Of a DNA stretch of 37,475 nucleotides, positions 6,251-14,381 are shown one piece after another (position 1 is the first letter of the stretch; each line of letters starts with the position of its first letter). Origin of the DNA: a virus. The notes under the pieces were generated by a model. That model did not search any database, had not been told where the DNA came from, and was given only the letters and a program-made list of their open reading frames with translations. The position numbers and the translations under genes were made by a program. Location: IMG/VR virus record IMGVR_UViG_3300005529_000071, positions 1 to 37,475 of that record; one strand, written 5' to 3'.

Positions 6251-6364
6251 TTACCGGGTGCGGTGCTTGCGGATGAGCTCGACCACGGTTGTGCGCGGGT
6301 GGGCGAGCGCGTAGAGGAGAGTGACGAACCGGCCGGTGACGGCCGAACGGACGCGGTAGAGCAT
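6251..6364 (-). CDS. Very small conserved phage protein (37 aa) in lysis cassette
   Basis: A 37-codon gene starts at ATG 6364-6362 after a GGGAG Shine-Dalgarno and ends with TAA. The product reads MLYRVRSAVTGRFVTLLYAL and then AHPRTTVVELIRKHRTR. Peptides of this form (RVRSAVTGRFV...HPRTTV) recur in actinobacterial phages next to holins and endolysins, to my recollection. It is amphipathic and basic, with a short hydrophobic centre, so membrane association is possible. It sits between the coiled-coil/TM protein and the endolysin, which supports a lysis role by position only. Confidence 0.7.
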   Translation of the reverse strand: MLYRVRSAVTGRFVTLLYALAHPRTTVVELIRKHRTR

Positions 6365-6375
6365 GGCGTCTCCCT

Positions 6376-6687
6376 TTAGCGGCGGAAGAGGAAGTAGGCG
6401 CCGATGAGCGCGATCCCGAGCTCGACGAAACGGAGCATCTCCCCGCGCCAGGTGCGCGCGCGGATCGCGTTCTGCTCGAGCATCGCGGTCACTGTCTTCT
6501 GCGCGACGCGCTCCGCGATCTCCTCCATGTTCTCGACGAGCGTCTTCATCTGCTCGACAACCATCCGCAGCGTCGCCCGGTCGCTCTCGAGCTTGTGCAG
6601 ACGAACGCGGGTGCGCTCGTTCTCGTCCTTCAGCTCACCAACGCGGTACTCGATCACAGCCATACGGTTCTCCAGATCGTGAGTCAC
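6376..6687 (-). CDS. Holin-like protein: coiled coil with C-terminal membrane segment
   Basis: The 103-residue protein (GTG 6687; an ATG at 6663 with GGAG seven bases upstream is an equally good start) is a long charged coiled coil (MAVIEYRVGELKDENERTRV, then LHKLESDRATLRMVVEQMK). It ends in one membrane segment, FVELGIALIGAYFLF, and two Arg. This topology resembles XhlA-type lysis proteins and class III-like holins of Gram-positive phages. It lies two genes upstream of the endolysin. A structural or anchoring role is also possible, because coiled-coil tail-anchored proteins are not always holins. Confidence 0.7.
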   Translation of the reverse strand: MTHDLENRMAVIEYRVGELKDENERTRVRLHKLESDRATLRMVVEQMKTLVENMEEIAERVAQKTVTAMLEQNAIRARTWRGEMLRFVELGIALIGAYFLFRR

Positions 6688-6719
6688 TAGACCCCTCGGT
6701 GGAAGGCGAAGGACAGCTA

Positions 6720-7025
6720 TTAGGGGCGGTAGTAGCGGGCCTGCTGGTCGTGCAGCATCCGCGCGTACGAATCCGCGAGCTGCTCGTTGCGGAACACCCC
6801 GAGGTTCTGCCCAGTCCGCCGCCAGTGCTGGATCGCCTGATTGTTCGAGACGACGCGGTTCCCGACGACGGTGGGGAGCAGGATCACGCGCCCTTGCTCG
6901 TCGGTCACGGAGATGCTGCGCACCGTGCTGATCGATCCATCCGGGTTGCGAACAACCGGCCTGCCGAGCAGGTCGATGTTCCCCCTCCTGATCAACCCGC
7001 GAACGCGTCCGGGCAGGACGTACAT
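6720..7025 (-). CDS. Conserved phage virion-associated small domain protein
   Basis: The domain contains RRGNIDLLGRPVVRNPDGSI, STVRSISVTDEQGRVILLPT, then VVSNNQAIQHWRRTGQNLG and VFRNEQLADSYARMLHDQQA. This N-P-D-G-S-x-S-T-V-R-S pattern is a widespread phage module, found alone or attached to internal virion proteins. Its function is unproven. I prefer ATG 7025 (101 residues) because family members usually begin shortly before the GNIDL motif; a TTG at 7064 would give 114 residues. It directly follows the giant internal protein gene, so it may be packaged with it. Confidence 0.8.
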   Translation of the reverse strand: MYVLPGRVRGLIRRGNIDLLGRPVVRNPDGSISTVRSISVTDEQGRVILLPTVVGNRVVSNNQAIQHWRRTGQNLGVFRNEQLADSYARMLHDQQARYYRP

Positions 7026-7095
7026 CGGCTCATGCGCTTTCAGCTTCAGCGCCGAGGCCGACAAGCGTGTCGATCAGCTGGTGAAGGGGGTTCAC

Positions 7096-10000
7096 CTAGC
7101 GGCCTTCCCTGTGGAGCTCTCTGGCGCGCCGCCGGTTGAGCGTCTTGACGCCGCCGCCGAGGAACGCGAATACATCGTCGAGAGCGGAGGGTTCGTACAG
7201 CTTGGACGGCTTGGGGCCGAAGAGAAGGCTGCGCCCGACGGTGACCTCGGGAAGGTCGGTGCCGATCCCCATCAGCAGGTCGACGGCGAGGCCATGCTTG
7301 GTGCGCTCGCGGCCAAACAGCATCCCCCCGCCGGCCTGGATGAACGGATTGGTGATCCCGGCGAGCTGGTTCGTCGCCGCTCCCGGGACGAAGGGGACCG
7401 CGGCGGCGCGGCCTAGCTGCGGGATCGTCGCGAACGGGTTGAGTGGTTGTGTCTTCAGCAGCCGGTTCTCGCCGAGCGGGACGGCGCCGTGGAGGAAGGA
7501 GGGGAGCTCGCCGAGCTCCTGGTCGGTCCAGTCGTTTCCGACGTCGGCGATCTTCTGCAAGGCGTCGGTGCGGCCGGGTGTGTTGAGGACGAGCTTCCCG
7601 GTGATCGTGGTAATCGCTCGGTACCAGGCCCAGAACGGCATCAGCTGGCGGAGGTAGCGCCGCTCGAACGGGCTGAGGGAGAGGTAGTCGCCGAGCGCGT
7701 CGTTCACCTTCTGGGAGACCTCGCGGGCGAGCTGCGGGTTGTGGGCGAGCTCCTGGCGGGCGGCCTCACGGAACGACCTTGTCTCTTTCGGCATCGCTTT
7801 GCGGCGTGCGCGCACTTCTGGGGAGCGGCGCAGCTCGGTCTCGGCGGCGGCGCGGCGGAGCATCCCCTCGTTCGCCCGGTTCGCCTCCGAGAGGCCCCGG
7901 TAGGCGCGTGTCACTCGGCCGGCGCGGGCGGATCGTGGCGCCTGCGTCCCGATGAACGTGCCTGTTGCCTGCTCCGGCAGGAGCTCGGCGACGTCTTCGG
8001 CGGTGAGCGCGTCCGGGTGCTTGATCCGGAGGAGATCGCGGACGGTGCTCGGTCCCTTCGCGGTGCGGACGGCGTTTAGGTACGCCTTCAGCCCGCGCGG
8101 CCCGGAGTATTTGAGCGCGTAGAGGAGGTGGTTGCCGACCACGTTGTTGACGAGCCAGGCGACGCGGAGGTTGAGGACGAGTGCGCGCCAGACGGTGGTA
8201 CTGCGCTGGAAGAACTTCGAGACGACGTTGCTCGAGCGGGCGAACTCCGCTTCGACCTGGCGGGCGAGCCGGACCGGGACGACGAACCGCTGCGCGCTCG
8301 GCCCGCGGCCGCTCTTGTACGCCTCCGCAGCGTCGCTCGTGGTCAGGCCACTCTGGGAGATCCCCTCCTCGAGCTTCTCGAGCAGCCTCGGGTTCTCGAC
8401 CAGCGTGTCCAGGTCGGGGAGCTTCTCGAGGCCGGTCGGCCACTTCACGAACACCTCGTCGGGGCGCGGCTTGTAGGGGCCGCGGACGCTGCGGGCGGAG
8501 TCGAGCAGGAGGTCGTGTAGGTCGCGGTAGAGGCTGAACTGGACGACGCGGAGGAAGTTCGGGCCGAGCACGTCCGGGTCGATCGCCAACCGGCCGGTGG
8601 TGAAGAGGACGCCTTCGCTTTGCCTGGCCGGGTTGCTGTATGTGAACGCTGCGCCGCCCTTCCGCGGCTTCGCCTCCGGGTTCGCCTCGACGTCGGGCAT
8701 GTAGATCGGCTCCGGCCGGCCGGCCGCCTCCAACTGGGCGCGGAGCTCGTCGACGTCGGGGCCGCCGACGATGCCGGGGTGGATCTCCTCGCGGCGGGTG
8801 GTGAGCTCCTGCTCGAGCGCGTGCAGCCGGTCGAGCTCGGCGCGGCCGGCGGTGAGCCTGCTCGCGATGTCCGCGCGGGCCTGGCGGAGCATTTCCTCCT
8901 CGGTGATCCGGCGGGCCTGGACGGCGGCGCCGAGATCGTGCCGGGTGAGCTGCTCCGCGCGCGCGGTGATGTTCTCCTGCTGTGCGAGGCCGCCCCAGGG
9001 GAGCTTCTGCCGGCGCTTCTCCCACTCGGCGAGGAACTCCGCCGCGGCCTGCCTGCTTTTCGCGGCGCGACTTCCCATCGTCGCGGTTCGGCCGGCGTAC
9101 CGGCTGACCGCGCGCGACTCAGGGGTGCCGCGCTCGAGCAGCCGGCCGAGGAGCCGATCGACCGTCTGCTGGTCGCGCTGCAGTCCGCGGATCTGGGTGC
9201 TGATCTGCCGGCGGGCGCTTTTCGCGTGGCCGGGGGTGTAGACGTCGGCGCCGGCGGCGATCCGCGTGTGCCGGTACCGCGCCGACTCCGCCTCCGCCCT
9301 GGTGAGCACGCCGAGCCGCTGGAGGTTGGCGGCGGCCTTCTCGCCGAGCTTCGCTGCTTCCTCGTGCGCACGCAGCATCTTGTCCGTCGGGTTGCGGTAG
9401 TGCTCGAGCACCTTCGGGTCGTTCAGCGTCTCCAGCAGCCGCGCGGCGTCCTCCCCGCCCATTTCGGCGTCGTGGGCGAGCATCTGCTTCCACGCGTCCA
9501 GGTGCTCCTCGAGCGGAACGCGGGAGAGGACCCCGAACGCCTGCCGCTCCTCCTTCGACAACCTGCCGTAGGCGGCGAGGTAGGGGCCGGACTGCTGCCG
9601 CAGTACGGCGGCGGCGGCGACCGGGTCGCGGCGGGCGGCCCGCCAAAACCGGGCGTCCTCCCCGACGATTGGCGCCTCCGCCGGGAGCCGCTTCAGCAAC
9701 TTGTCGGTGCCCTGCTGCCGCGCACGGATCAGCGGGTTCGGCGAGGTGCGCTTGGTGACGTCCGCGCCGACTTCGGGGAGCTCGGGCATCCCACCCGGAC
9801 GCGGCTGCGCCTCACGGGCGAGCCGTTCGCTCTGCCGCGCGGCGGGGCTCCGCAGAACGATCTCGCCTGGTTCGCCGAGGCGAGCGAGACGGCTGTCCTT
9901 CGAGACCGCTCCCACCTTCGAGAGCACCTTCCCGGCCTTCGCGACCCCGCCGGCGCCGGCGGTCGCAACCGTCAACGCGTCCAGGATCGGCCCGAGCGGA

Positions 10001-10461
10001 TGCTCGTACAGGTTCCGGCCGAACTGCCGGACATCGCCGCGGAACAGCGGCCCGTACGTCTCCGCGTACGACTTCGCGACCGGCTTCACGACCTTCTTGT
10101 AAGTCTCGGACTTCCCGCCTTTCGTGATGATCAGCCCCTGCACGGCGGTGACCGGGCTGATCGCGGCGAGCGCGTGCTCCGGATGCTTCGCGACGTCGCG
10201 GGCGATCGACGCCGCGTCCGCGCCGACAGCCTTGCCGGCCTGGACGAGGCCGGGGCCGATTCCAACAGCCGCGTCCTCGACATCACCAGCGAGGTTCTTC
10301 ACGAACCCGCCGACGCCGCCGAAGATCCCGCCGCTCTTCTTCCGGCGTCGCCGGCGGCGGCCGCCAGCGGCGGCCGGGCCGAGCTCGCGAACGCCGAGCG
10401 TTGGCGTTGTGATCTGCCGGCGCTCTGCCACCGGCCGGCCGGCTGGGATCTCGACGGGCAT
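7096..10461 (-). CDS. Large internal virion (ejection-type) protein, 1121 aa
   Basis: This is the longest gene. The N-terminus is basic (GRRRRRRKKSGGIFGG), followed by Gly/Ala-rich, weakly hydrophobic helices (ALTVATAGAGGVAKAGKVL). A very long helical middle (residues ~280-560, many Arg/Glu/Ala) comes next. The C-terminal third has a conserved-looking YLSLSPFERRYLRQLMPFWA stretch, then YRAITTITGKLVLNTPGR, which I know from large structural proteins of short-tailed and other phages. Its place between capsid-tail genes and lysis genes, with no tape-measure gene elsewhere, fits an internal core or ejected protein. No enzymatic motif is visible. The first codon overlaps the stop of the upstream gene. 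Confidence 0.75.
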   Translation of the reverse strand: MPVEIPAGRPVAERRQITTPTLGVRELGPAAAGGRRRRRRKKSGGIFGGVGGFVKNLAGDVEDAAVGIGPGLVQAGKAVGADAASIARDVAKHPEHALAAISPVTAVQGLIITKGGKSETYKKVVKPVAKSYAETYGPLFRGDVRQFGRNLYEHPLGPILDALTVATAGAGGVAKAGKVLSKVGAVSKDSRLARLGEPGEIVLRSPAARQSERLAREAQPRPGGMPELPEVGADVTKRTSPNPLIRARQQGTDKLLKRLPAEAPIVGEDARFWRAARRDPVAAAAVLRQQSGPYLAAYGRLSKEERQAFGVLSRVPLEEHLDAWKQMLAHDAEMGGEDAARLLETLNDPKVLEHYRNPTDKMLRAHEEAAKLGEKAAANLQRLGVLTRAEAESARYRHTRIAAGADVYTPGHAKSARRQISTQIRGLQRDQQTVDRLLGRLLERGTPESRAVSRYAGRTATMGSRAAKSRQAAAEFLAEWEKRRQKLPWGGLAQQENITARAEQLTRHDLGAAVQARRITEEEMLRQARADIASRLTAGRAELDRLHALEQELTTRREEIHPGIVGGPDVDELRAQLEAAGRPEPIYMPDVEANPEAKPRKGGAAFTYSNPARQSEGVLFTTGRLAIDPDVLGPNFLRVVQFSLYRDLHDLLLDSARSVRGPYKPRPDEVFVKWPTGLEKLPDLDTLVENPRLLEKLEEGISQSGLTTSDAAEAYKSGRGPSAQRFVVPVRLARQVEAEFARSSNVVSKFFQRSTTVWRALVLNLRVAWLVNNVVGNHLLYALKYSGPRGLKAYLNAVRTAKGPSTVRDLLRIKHPDALTAEDVAELLPEQATGTFIGTQAPRSARAGRVTRAYRGLSEANRANEGMLRRAAAETELRRSPEVRARRKAMPKETRSFREAARQELAHNPQLAREVSQKVNDALGDYLSLSPFERRYLRQLMPFWAWYRAITTITGKLVLNTPGRTDALQKIADVGNDWTDQELGELPSFLHGAVPLGENRLLKTQPLNPFATIPQLGRAAAVPFVPGAATNQLAGITNPFIQAGGGMLFGRERTKHGLAVDLLMGIGTDLPEVTVGRSLLFGPKPSKLYEPSALDDVFAFLGGGVKTLNRRRARELHREGR

Positions 10462-12932
10462 CAGTACGGGAACGTGTAGGAGTTACCGGACCAGCGGAGG
10501 AAGTCACGGGCGACACCCGGGTACTTCGCCGAGATCCGGCCTGTGCGCAGCATCGCGACGATCCCCCTGTAGTTGCGGAGCGTCCGCAGCGTCGCCCGCA
10601 GGCCCGAGTTCCAGTCCGGGAACGCCTGCACGCCGACGCTGTTCATGGACGACGATCCGGTCTGGCGCTGGGTGGTGTTGAGCGGGTTCCAGTAGGCGGT
10701 GTTCGCGGTCGCGCCGCCCTCGCGCCGCTGCCACGCGTTCAGGAACGCGACGTTCTCGGCGGTGACGGGCGCGCCGATCCCGGTGAGCACGTCGACCGCC
10801 CACGTCTCCGGGAGCGTCGCGGAGCTCGCGCCGCGGCGCTGGATCGGTGGCACCCCCTCCTGCTGCTGGGAGCCGCCTCCGCCGGTCGCCCACCGGTAGT
10901 ACGCGGCCATCTGCTCGGGGGTGCCGGAGACGTCGATCGCCTCGCCGAGCTTCCGCCCGTTGAACTTCCCCGGGAAGGTCTTGTAGTGGAAGCTGCCGTT
11001 CACGTGGACCGGGTCGACCTTGTCCACGTACGGGTTCTCACCGACCCGGAGGCCCATGGATTGCGCGACCTGGATCGCGGTGAGCATCGTCTGCGGGTTG
11101 GTGATCGAGAGGTGGACGTGGTCCGAGTGGTTGCCGATCGCGCCGCCGAACTTGCCGTTGTCCCATGAGCCGAGCGGGTCGTAGAACGCCTCGGCTAGGC
11201 CGGCGTCGCGGAGTCCGGCCCCGGTCCCGGCCGGGGCGTCAGCTTTTGGGCGGTAGTAGCCCTGCCCCCACGTCGGGTAGTAGCGGCGCACCATCTGCCA
11301 TGCCCGCCTCGAGGGGATCCCGATATCGCGAACGAGGTGCAGGTAGAGCTCCTGCGGCTCCGCCTGGTAGTTCCCGATCCCGATGTCGGCGCGCTCCTGT
11401 GCCGTCAGCTTCGGGAGATCGGCGAGCGTGACGGTGTCGCCGGTCGCCTTGTTGTAGTCGCCGATGATCCCGCGGAGCTGGTCGTTCGTGAGCGGCGTCG
11501 ACGGGTCCGAGCGAAGCGCCCAGTACGGCTTGCGGCCCTGGTTCAGCGCCTGCCAGCCCTTGCTGATCGTCGCCTGCGTCACTCCGCGCGCGGGCGAGTT
11601 CTTCGGCACCGTCGGCTGTCCGGTCTGCGGGTCGTAGAAGGTGCCTGAGTCGGGGTCGAAGACGTAGGTGCGGCCGCCGACCTCGACGTGCTGGAACGCG
11701 GACGGTTCGTTCGTGTCCTGGTTACGTGGGCCGATCGGGACGAGCTGCCAGCCGCCCTTCGTCTGCTTCCAGCTGTACAGGCCGTCCGGCCCGCTGACGG
11801 TGTCAGGGGGCTTCGCGGTGGTCGGCTTCGGGCCGGTGATCGGCTGCGCCCGCCAGTTCCCCTGCTTGTCGGTGCCCCATGCGTAGACGGCGCCGTCCGG
11901 CCCGGTGAAGGTCTTCGGCGGGCCGGTGTCGTCGCTGCCGCCGTCGTAGATGACGGTGGGGCGGCCGGTGCGCGGGTCGAGCGAGAGGAGCTTGTTGCCG
12001 ACGGTGCGGATCTCCGGCGCGGCCGCGGTCAGCTGATCCTTTGTCCGCGGCTGGTAGCGGCCGGGGTTCGGGAGCCCGAGCCGCTGGGCGAGCTCCCGCT
12101 GGGTGAGCAGGCCGGCGTCGTAGAGGCCCATCGCTTCGTTCTTCCTCGCGGCCTGGGTGTTCTCGTAGTCGGCGCGGTCCTGCCGCTCCATCCCGTACAG
12201 CTCGTCGAGGTACTGGGCGACGACGAGCGGGTTCTGCTTGGCGAGGTCGGACAACGCGTCCGCGAACCCGCGGGTGGACTCGGACAGCTGGCTTCGCGCG
12301 GTGAGCTCGTCGAGGAGCCTTTGCGCGTCGGTGTCGGCGTCGAAGCGGCCGAACCCCTGCTGCCAGGCGGCGCCCTCCTTCCGGAACGCCTTCGCGGGGA
12401 TCCCGCCGCCGACGGCGGCGAGCACGGTCGCGGAGTCCTTCGCCTGCGACCCGGGGATCTTCTGCGCATCGGGGGCGTCCGCGAGCTTGGTCATGTCCGC
12501 GTTCGCCGCATCGGCGGACTTCTGCGCGAGGATCTGCAGCCCGTGAGCGTACCCGGTCCCGAACGCCTCCTGCCGCCTCGCCGATGCCTGGTAGGGGCCT
12601 TTGATGTCGAAGCCGCCGAGGAACGAGTGCAGCGCGCTCGCGAGCTGGTTCGCCCGGTCGATCTGCGCGCCGTAGCGCTCGTTCGCGTACGCCTGCTCGC
12701 GCCCGATCTGGTCGTAGGCGGGCTGCAGCTGGATCGACGCGAGCTGCCGGGCGAGCGCGAGCAGCTCCTCGGGGGTGCGCGGCTCGAACCCCGGCTCAGG
12801 AGGCGCCACCGCGCCTGCCCCGTCGAGGGGAGCGTTCACCAGGCGCGGCGGCCGCGGCGGCGGCACCCGCCGGGCGGCGGGCATCGTCCCGACACCGGGC
12901 GAGTGAACATACGGGGCGCCGAAGTAGCTCAC
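10461..12932 (-). CDS. Virion-associated peptidoglycan hydrolase: M15-like and lysozyme-like domains
   Basis: The 823-residue product has a Pro-rich start, a helical region (~50-310), two short YAW/YSW beta repeats (~340-430) and two C-terminal enzyme-like domains. Residues ~585-685 carry HSDHVHLSI (His605, His607), then GSFHYK (His649) and GEAIDVSG (Asp667). These are the metal ligands of M15/Hedgehog-type peptidases, but in permuted order. Residues ~710-820 look like a lysozyme fold: FLNAWQRREGG with Glu738 as possible acid, NPLNTTQ, FPDWNSGLRATLRTLRNYRG. Such proteins drill through the wall during DNA entry. It precedes the 1121-aa internal protein in the operon. Confidence 0.8.
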   Translation of the reverse strand: MSYFGAPYVHSPGVGTMPAARRVPPPRPPRLVNAPLDGAGAVAPPEPGFEPRTPEELLALARQLASIQLQPAYDQIGREQAYANERYGAQIDRANQLASALHSFLGGFDIKGPYQASARRQEAFGTGYAHGLQILAQKSADAANADMTKLADAPDAQKIPGSQAKDSATVLAAVGGGIPAKAFRKEGAAWQQGFGRFDADTDAQRLLDELTARSQLSESTRGFADALSDLAKQNPLVVAQYLDELYGMERQDRADYENTQAARKNEAMGLYDAGLLTQRELAQRLGLPNPGRYQPRTKDQLTAAAPEIRTVGNKLLSLDPRTGRPTVIYDGGSDDTGPPKTFTGPDGAVYAWGTDKQGNWRAQPITGPKPTTAKPPDTVSGPDGLYSWKQTKGGWQLVPIGPRNQDTNEPSAFQHVEVGGRTYVFDPDSGTFYDPQTGQPTVPKNSPARGVTQATISKGWQALNQGRKPYWALRSDPSTPLTNDQLRGIIGDYNKATGDTVTLADLPKLTAQERADIGIGNYQAEPQELYLHLVRDIGIPSRRAWQMVRRYYPTWGQGYYRPKADAPAGTGAGLRDAGLAEAFYDPLGSWDNGKFGGAIGNHSDHVHLSITNPQTMLTAIQVAQSMGLRVGENPYVDKVDPVHVNGSFHYKTFPGKFNGRKLGEAIDVSGTPEQMAAYYRWATGGGGSQQQEGVPPIQRRGASSATLPETWAVDVLTGIGAPVTAENVAFLNAWQRREGGATANTAYWNPLNTTQRQTGSSSMNSVGVQAFPDWNSGLRATLRTLRNYRGIVAMLRTGRISAKYPGVARDFLRWSGNSYTFPY

Positions 12933-12942
12933 CGGGGCCGCC

Positions 12943-13818
12943 TTACAGGCCTGCTGTCCAAGGGATGCTCGACCCGTAGCCGAGGTTCCGCTTCGCCTGG
13001 TTCACGTCGAAGTAGCCGCCGGCGCTTGGCGCCGCGGCGGGCGATGCGGCCGGCGCGGCGCCGGTGTCGTCCTGCCCTCCGGGGTAGCCGTAGGGGGCGT
13101 AGCCGGGGAAGACGGGGATGCTCGCGGCGGCGCTCATCGCCGCCTGGGCGAGTGCCCACGACTGCGCCCGCTCCGCTTCGTTGAACGCGGACTGGAGGCC
13201 GGCGAGGTAGTCGAGCAGCTGGTTGCGCGCGTCGAACTGCGACCGCACGTAGGCGGTCTGCTCGCGTTCGTTCTGGTTTCCGAGCTCGCCGGAGGAGAGG
13301 ATCCCGCGGGCGGCGAGCGCGTTCTTGATCCCCGCGATCGCATCGTTGTGCGCCTCGTTCAGCCGGGCGACGGTGGAGAGGTTCGCGCTCGTGTTCTTCT
13401 GGGCGAGCCCGCGCGTGTCGCTGGAGAGGAGGTCGCTGACCTGCTTGTCGATCCCTTCGGGGACCTCGCCGAACTGGATGATTGCCCGCTGCGCGGAGGC
13501 GCCCATGTCCGCGCGCCGCGCGGCAGTCGCAGCCGCCGCCTCCCTCCGCAGCCCGGCGAGCATCCGGTCGACCAAACCCTGGTAGTCAGCCGGGTCGCCG
13601 CCGGAATACGCCGGCATCACGGGCACGGGCAGAGCACGCGCGGCGCCGGGGCTGCCGTAGCCGGGGATGGCGCCGGCGTTTGGCATTGGAACGTTGATCG
13701 GCCCCGGTGTCGAGTCGGAGTCGGGCCTCGTCGAGCCAATGACGGCGGCGCCGAGGTTCGGCGACCAGGTGATTCGGCGTCTCGGGGCGTATGGGTTGTC
13801 GTCTTCGAAGAAAGCCAC
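12943..13818 (-). CDS. Probable internal or minor structural protein, 291 aa
   Basis: I start it at GTG 13818 (AGGAGC lies upstream), since the in-frame extension to 14046 overlaps a better gene. The N-terminal third is Pro/Gly-rich (TPGPINVPMPNAGAIPGYG). The centre is helical and charged (YQGLVDRMLAGLRREAAAA, VARLNEAHNDAIAGIKNALA, NEREQTAYVRSQFDARNQLL). The C-terminal part is Ala/Pro/Gly-rich with a FPGYAPYGYPGG stretch. This composition is typical of small internal or scaffold-like virion components. Ten bases separate it from the hydrolase gene downstream. I do not recognise a named family. Confidence 0.7.
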   Translation of the reverse strand: MAFFEDDNPYAPRRRITWSPNLGAAVIGSTRPDSDSTPGPINVPMPNAGAIPGYGSPGAARALPVPVMPAYSGGDPADYQGLVDRMLAGLRREAAAATAARRADMGASAQRAIIQFGEVPEGIDKQVSDLLSSDTRGLAQKNTSANLSTVARLNEAHNDAIAGIKNALAARGILSSGELGNQNEREQTAYVRSQFDARNQLLDYLAGLQSAFNEAERAQSWALAQAAMSAAASIPVFPGYAPYGYPGGQDDTGAAPAASPAAAPSAGGYFDVNQAKRNLGYGSSIPWTAGL

Positions 13819-13832
13819 GGCGGGCGTTGCTC

Positions 13833-14381
13833 CTATGCGTTGGCGACTTTGAGGGCGATCAGGAACCGGCTGCCGAAGCTCCCGGTCCCGCCTTGTGCCC
13901 GGTATTTGCAGGTGATCGTGTTCTCGTTGCCGTTCTGGAGCGTCTTCACGACGGCGGTCATGACGCTGATGTCGTGGTCGTAGCCCTGCTGGCAGGAGTC
14001 GGCGTCCTGGGCGGCGGAGCCGTTGACGCTGATCGACTGGTAGCACTGCTGCCCGGCGACGCTCGGCGAGCCGACGTACCCGTGGAGGACGAGGTAGACG
14101 CCGTCGGCGAGGCTCGTGAGCTGCGGGCCGACCGTGCCGAGATCGTTGTAGGCGGTGGACGAGGTCGACTGGCGGGCGGCGACGCTGGCGCTATTCGCGA
14201 GGAACTGGGAGAACCCGGTGATCTGCGAGATTGGAAGCAGCGGCGGGTTCGCCTCGATGTAGGCGACGAGCCAGGAGCGGAAGATCTGCGGGAGCTCGGT
14301 CGGGTCGCCGAGCAGCCGCTGGACGAGCTTCCGTTCATTCTCGGTGAGTGGGCTCGCGGAGGGGATGCTCGGGCTAGGCAC
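13833..14381 (-). CDS. Phage tail-appendage structural protein, 182 aa
   Basis: The N-terminal ~70 residues are helical (LTENERKLVQRLLGDPTELP, then QIFRSWLVAYIEANPPLLPI) and probably attach to the virion. From residue ~75 the protein is strand-rich, with LGTVGPQLTSLADGVYLVLH, VNGSAAQDADSCQQGYDHD, and a C-terminal NTITCKYRAQGGTGSFGSRF. I know this two-part layout (NPPLLPISQI... then an LTxLxDGxYLVL jelly-roll-like domain) from actinobacterial phage tail or appendage proteins. The start is GTG and overlaps the nozzle gene end by eight bases. Receptor contact is plausible but unproven. Confidence 0.7.
   Translation of the reverse strand: MPSPSIPSASPLTENERKLVQRLLGDPTELPQIFRSWLVAYIEANPPLLPISQITGFSQFLANSASVAARQSTSSTAYNDLGTVGPQLTSLADGVYLVLHGYVGSPSVAGQQCYQSISVNGSAAQDADSCQQGYDHDISVMTAVVKTLQNGNENTITCKYRAQGGTGSFGSRFLIALKVANA

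Noticed and set aside
8620-10479. Very long plus-strand frame (619 codons)
   Set aside because: Antisense to the large internal protein; open only because of the third-base G+C bias. Composition (Leu/Arg/Gly/Val) is typical of a shadow frame.
11688-13184. Plus-strand frame of 498 codons
   Set aside because: Antisense to the virion-associated hydrolase, whose motifs are clear; same bias-driven shadow pattern.
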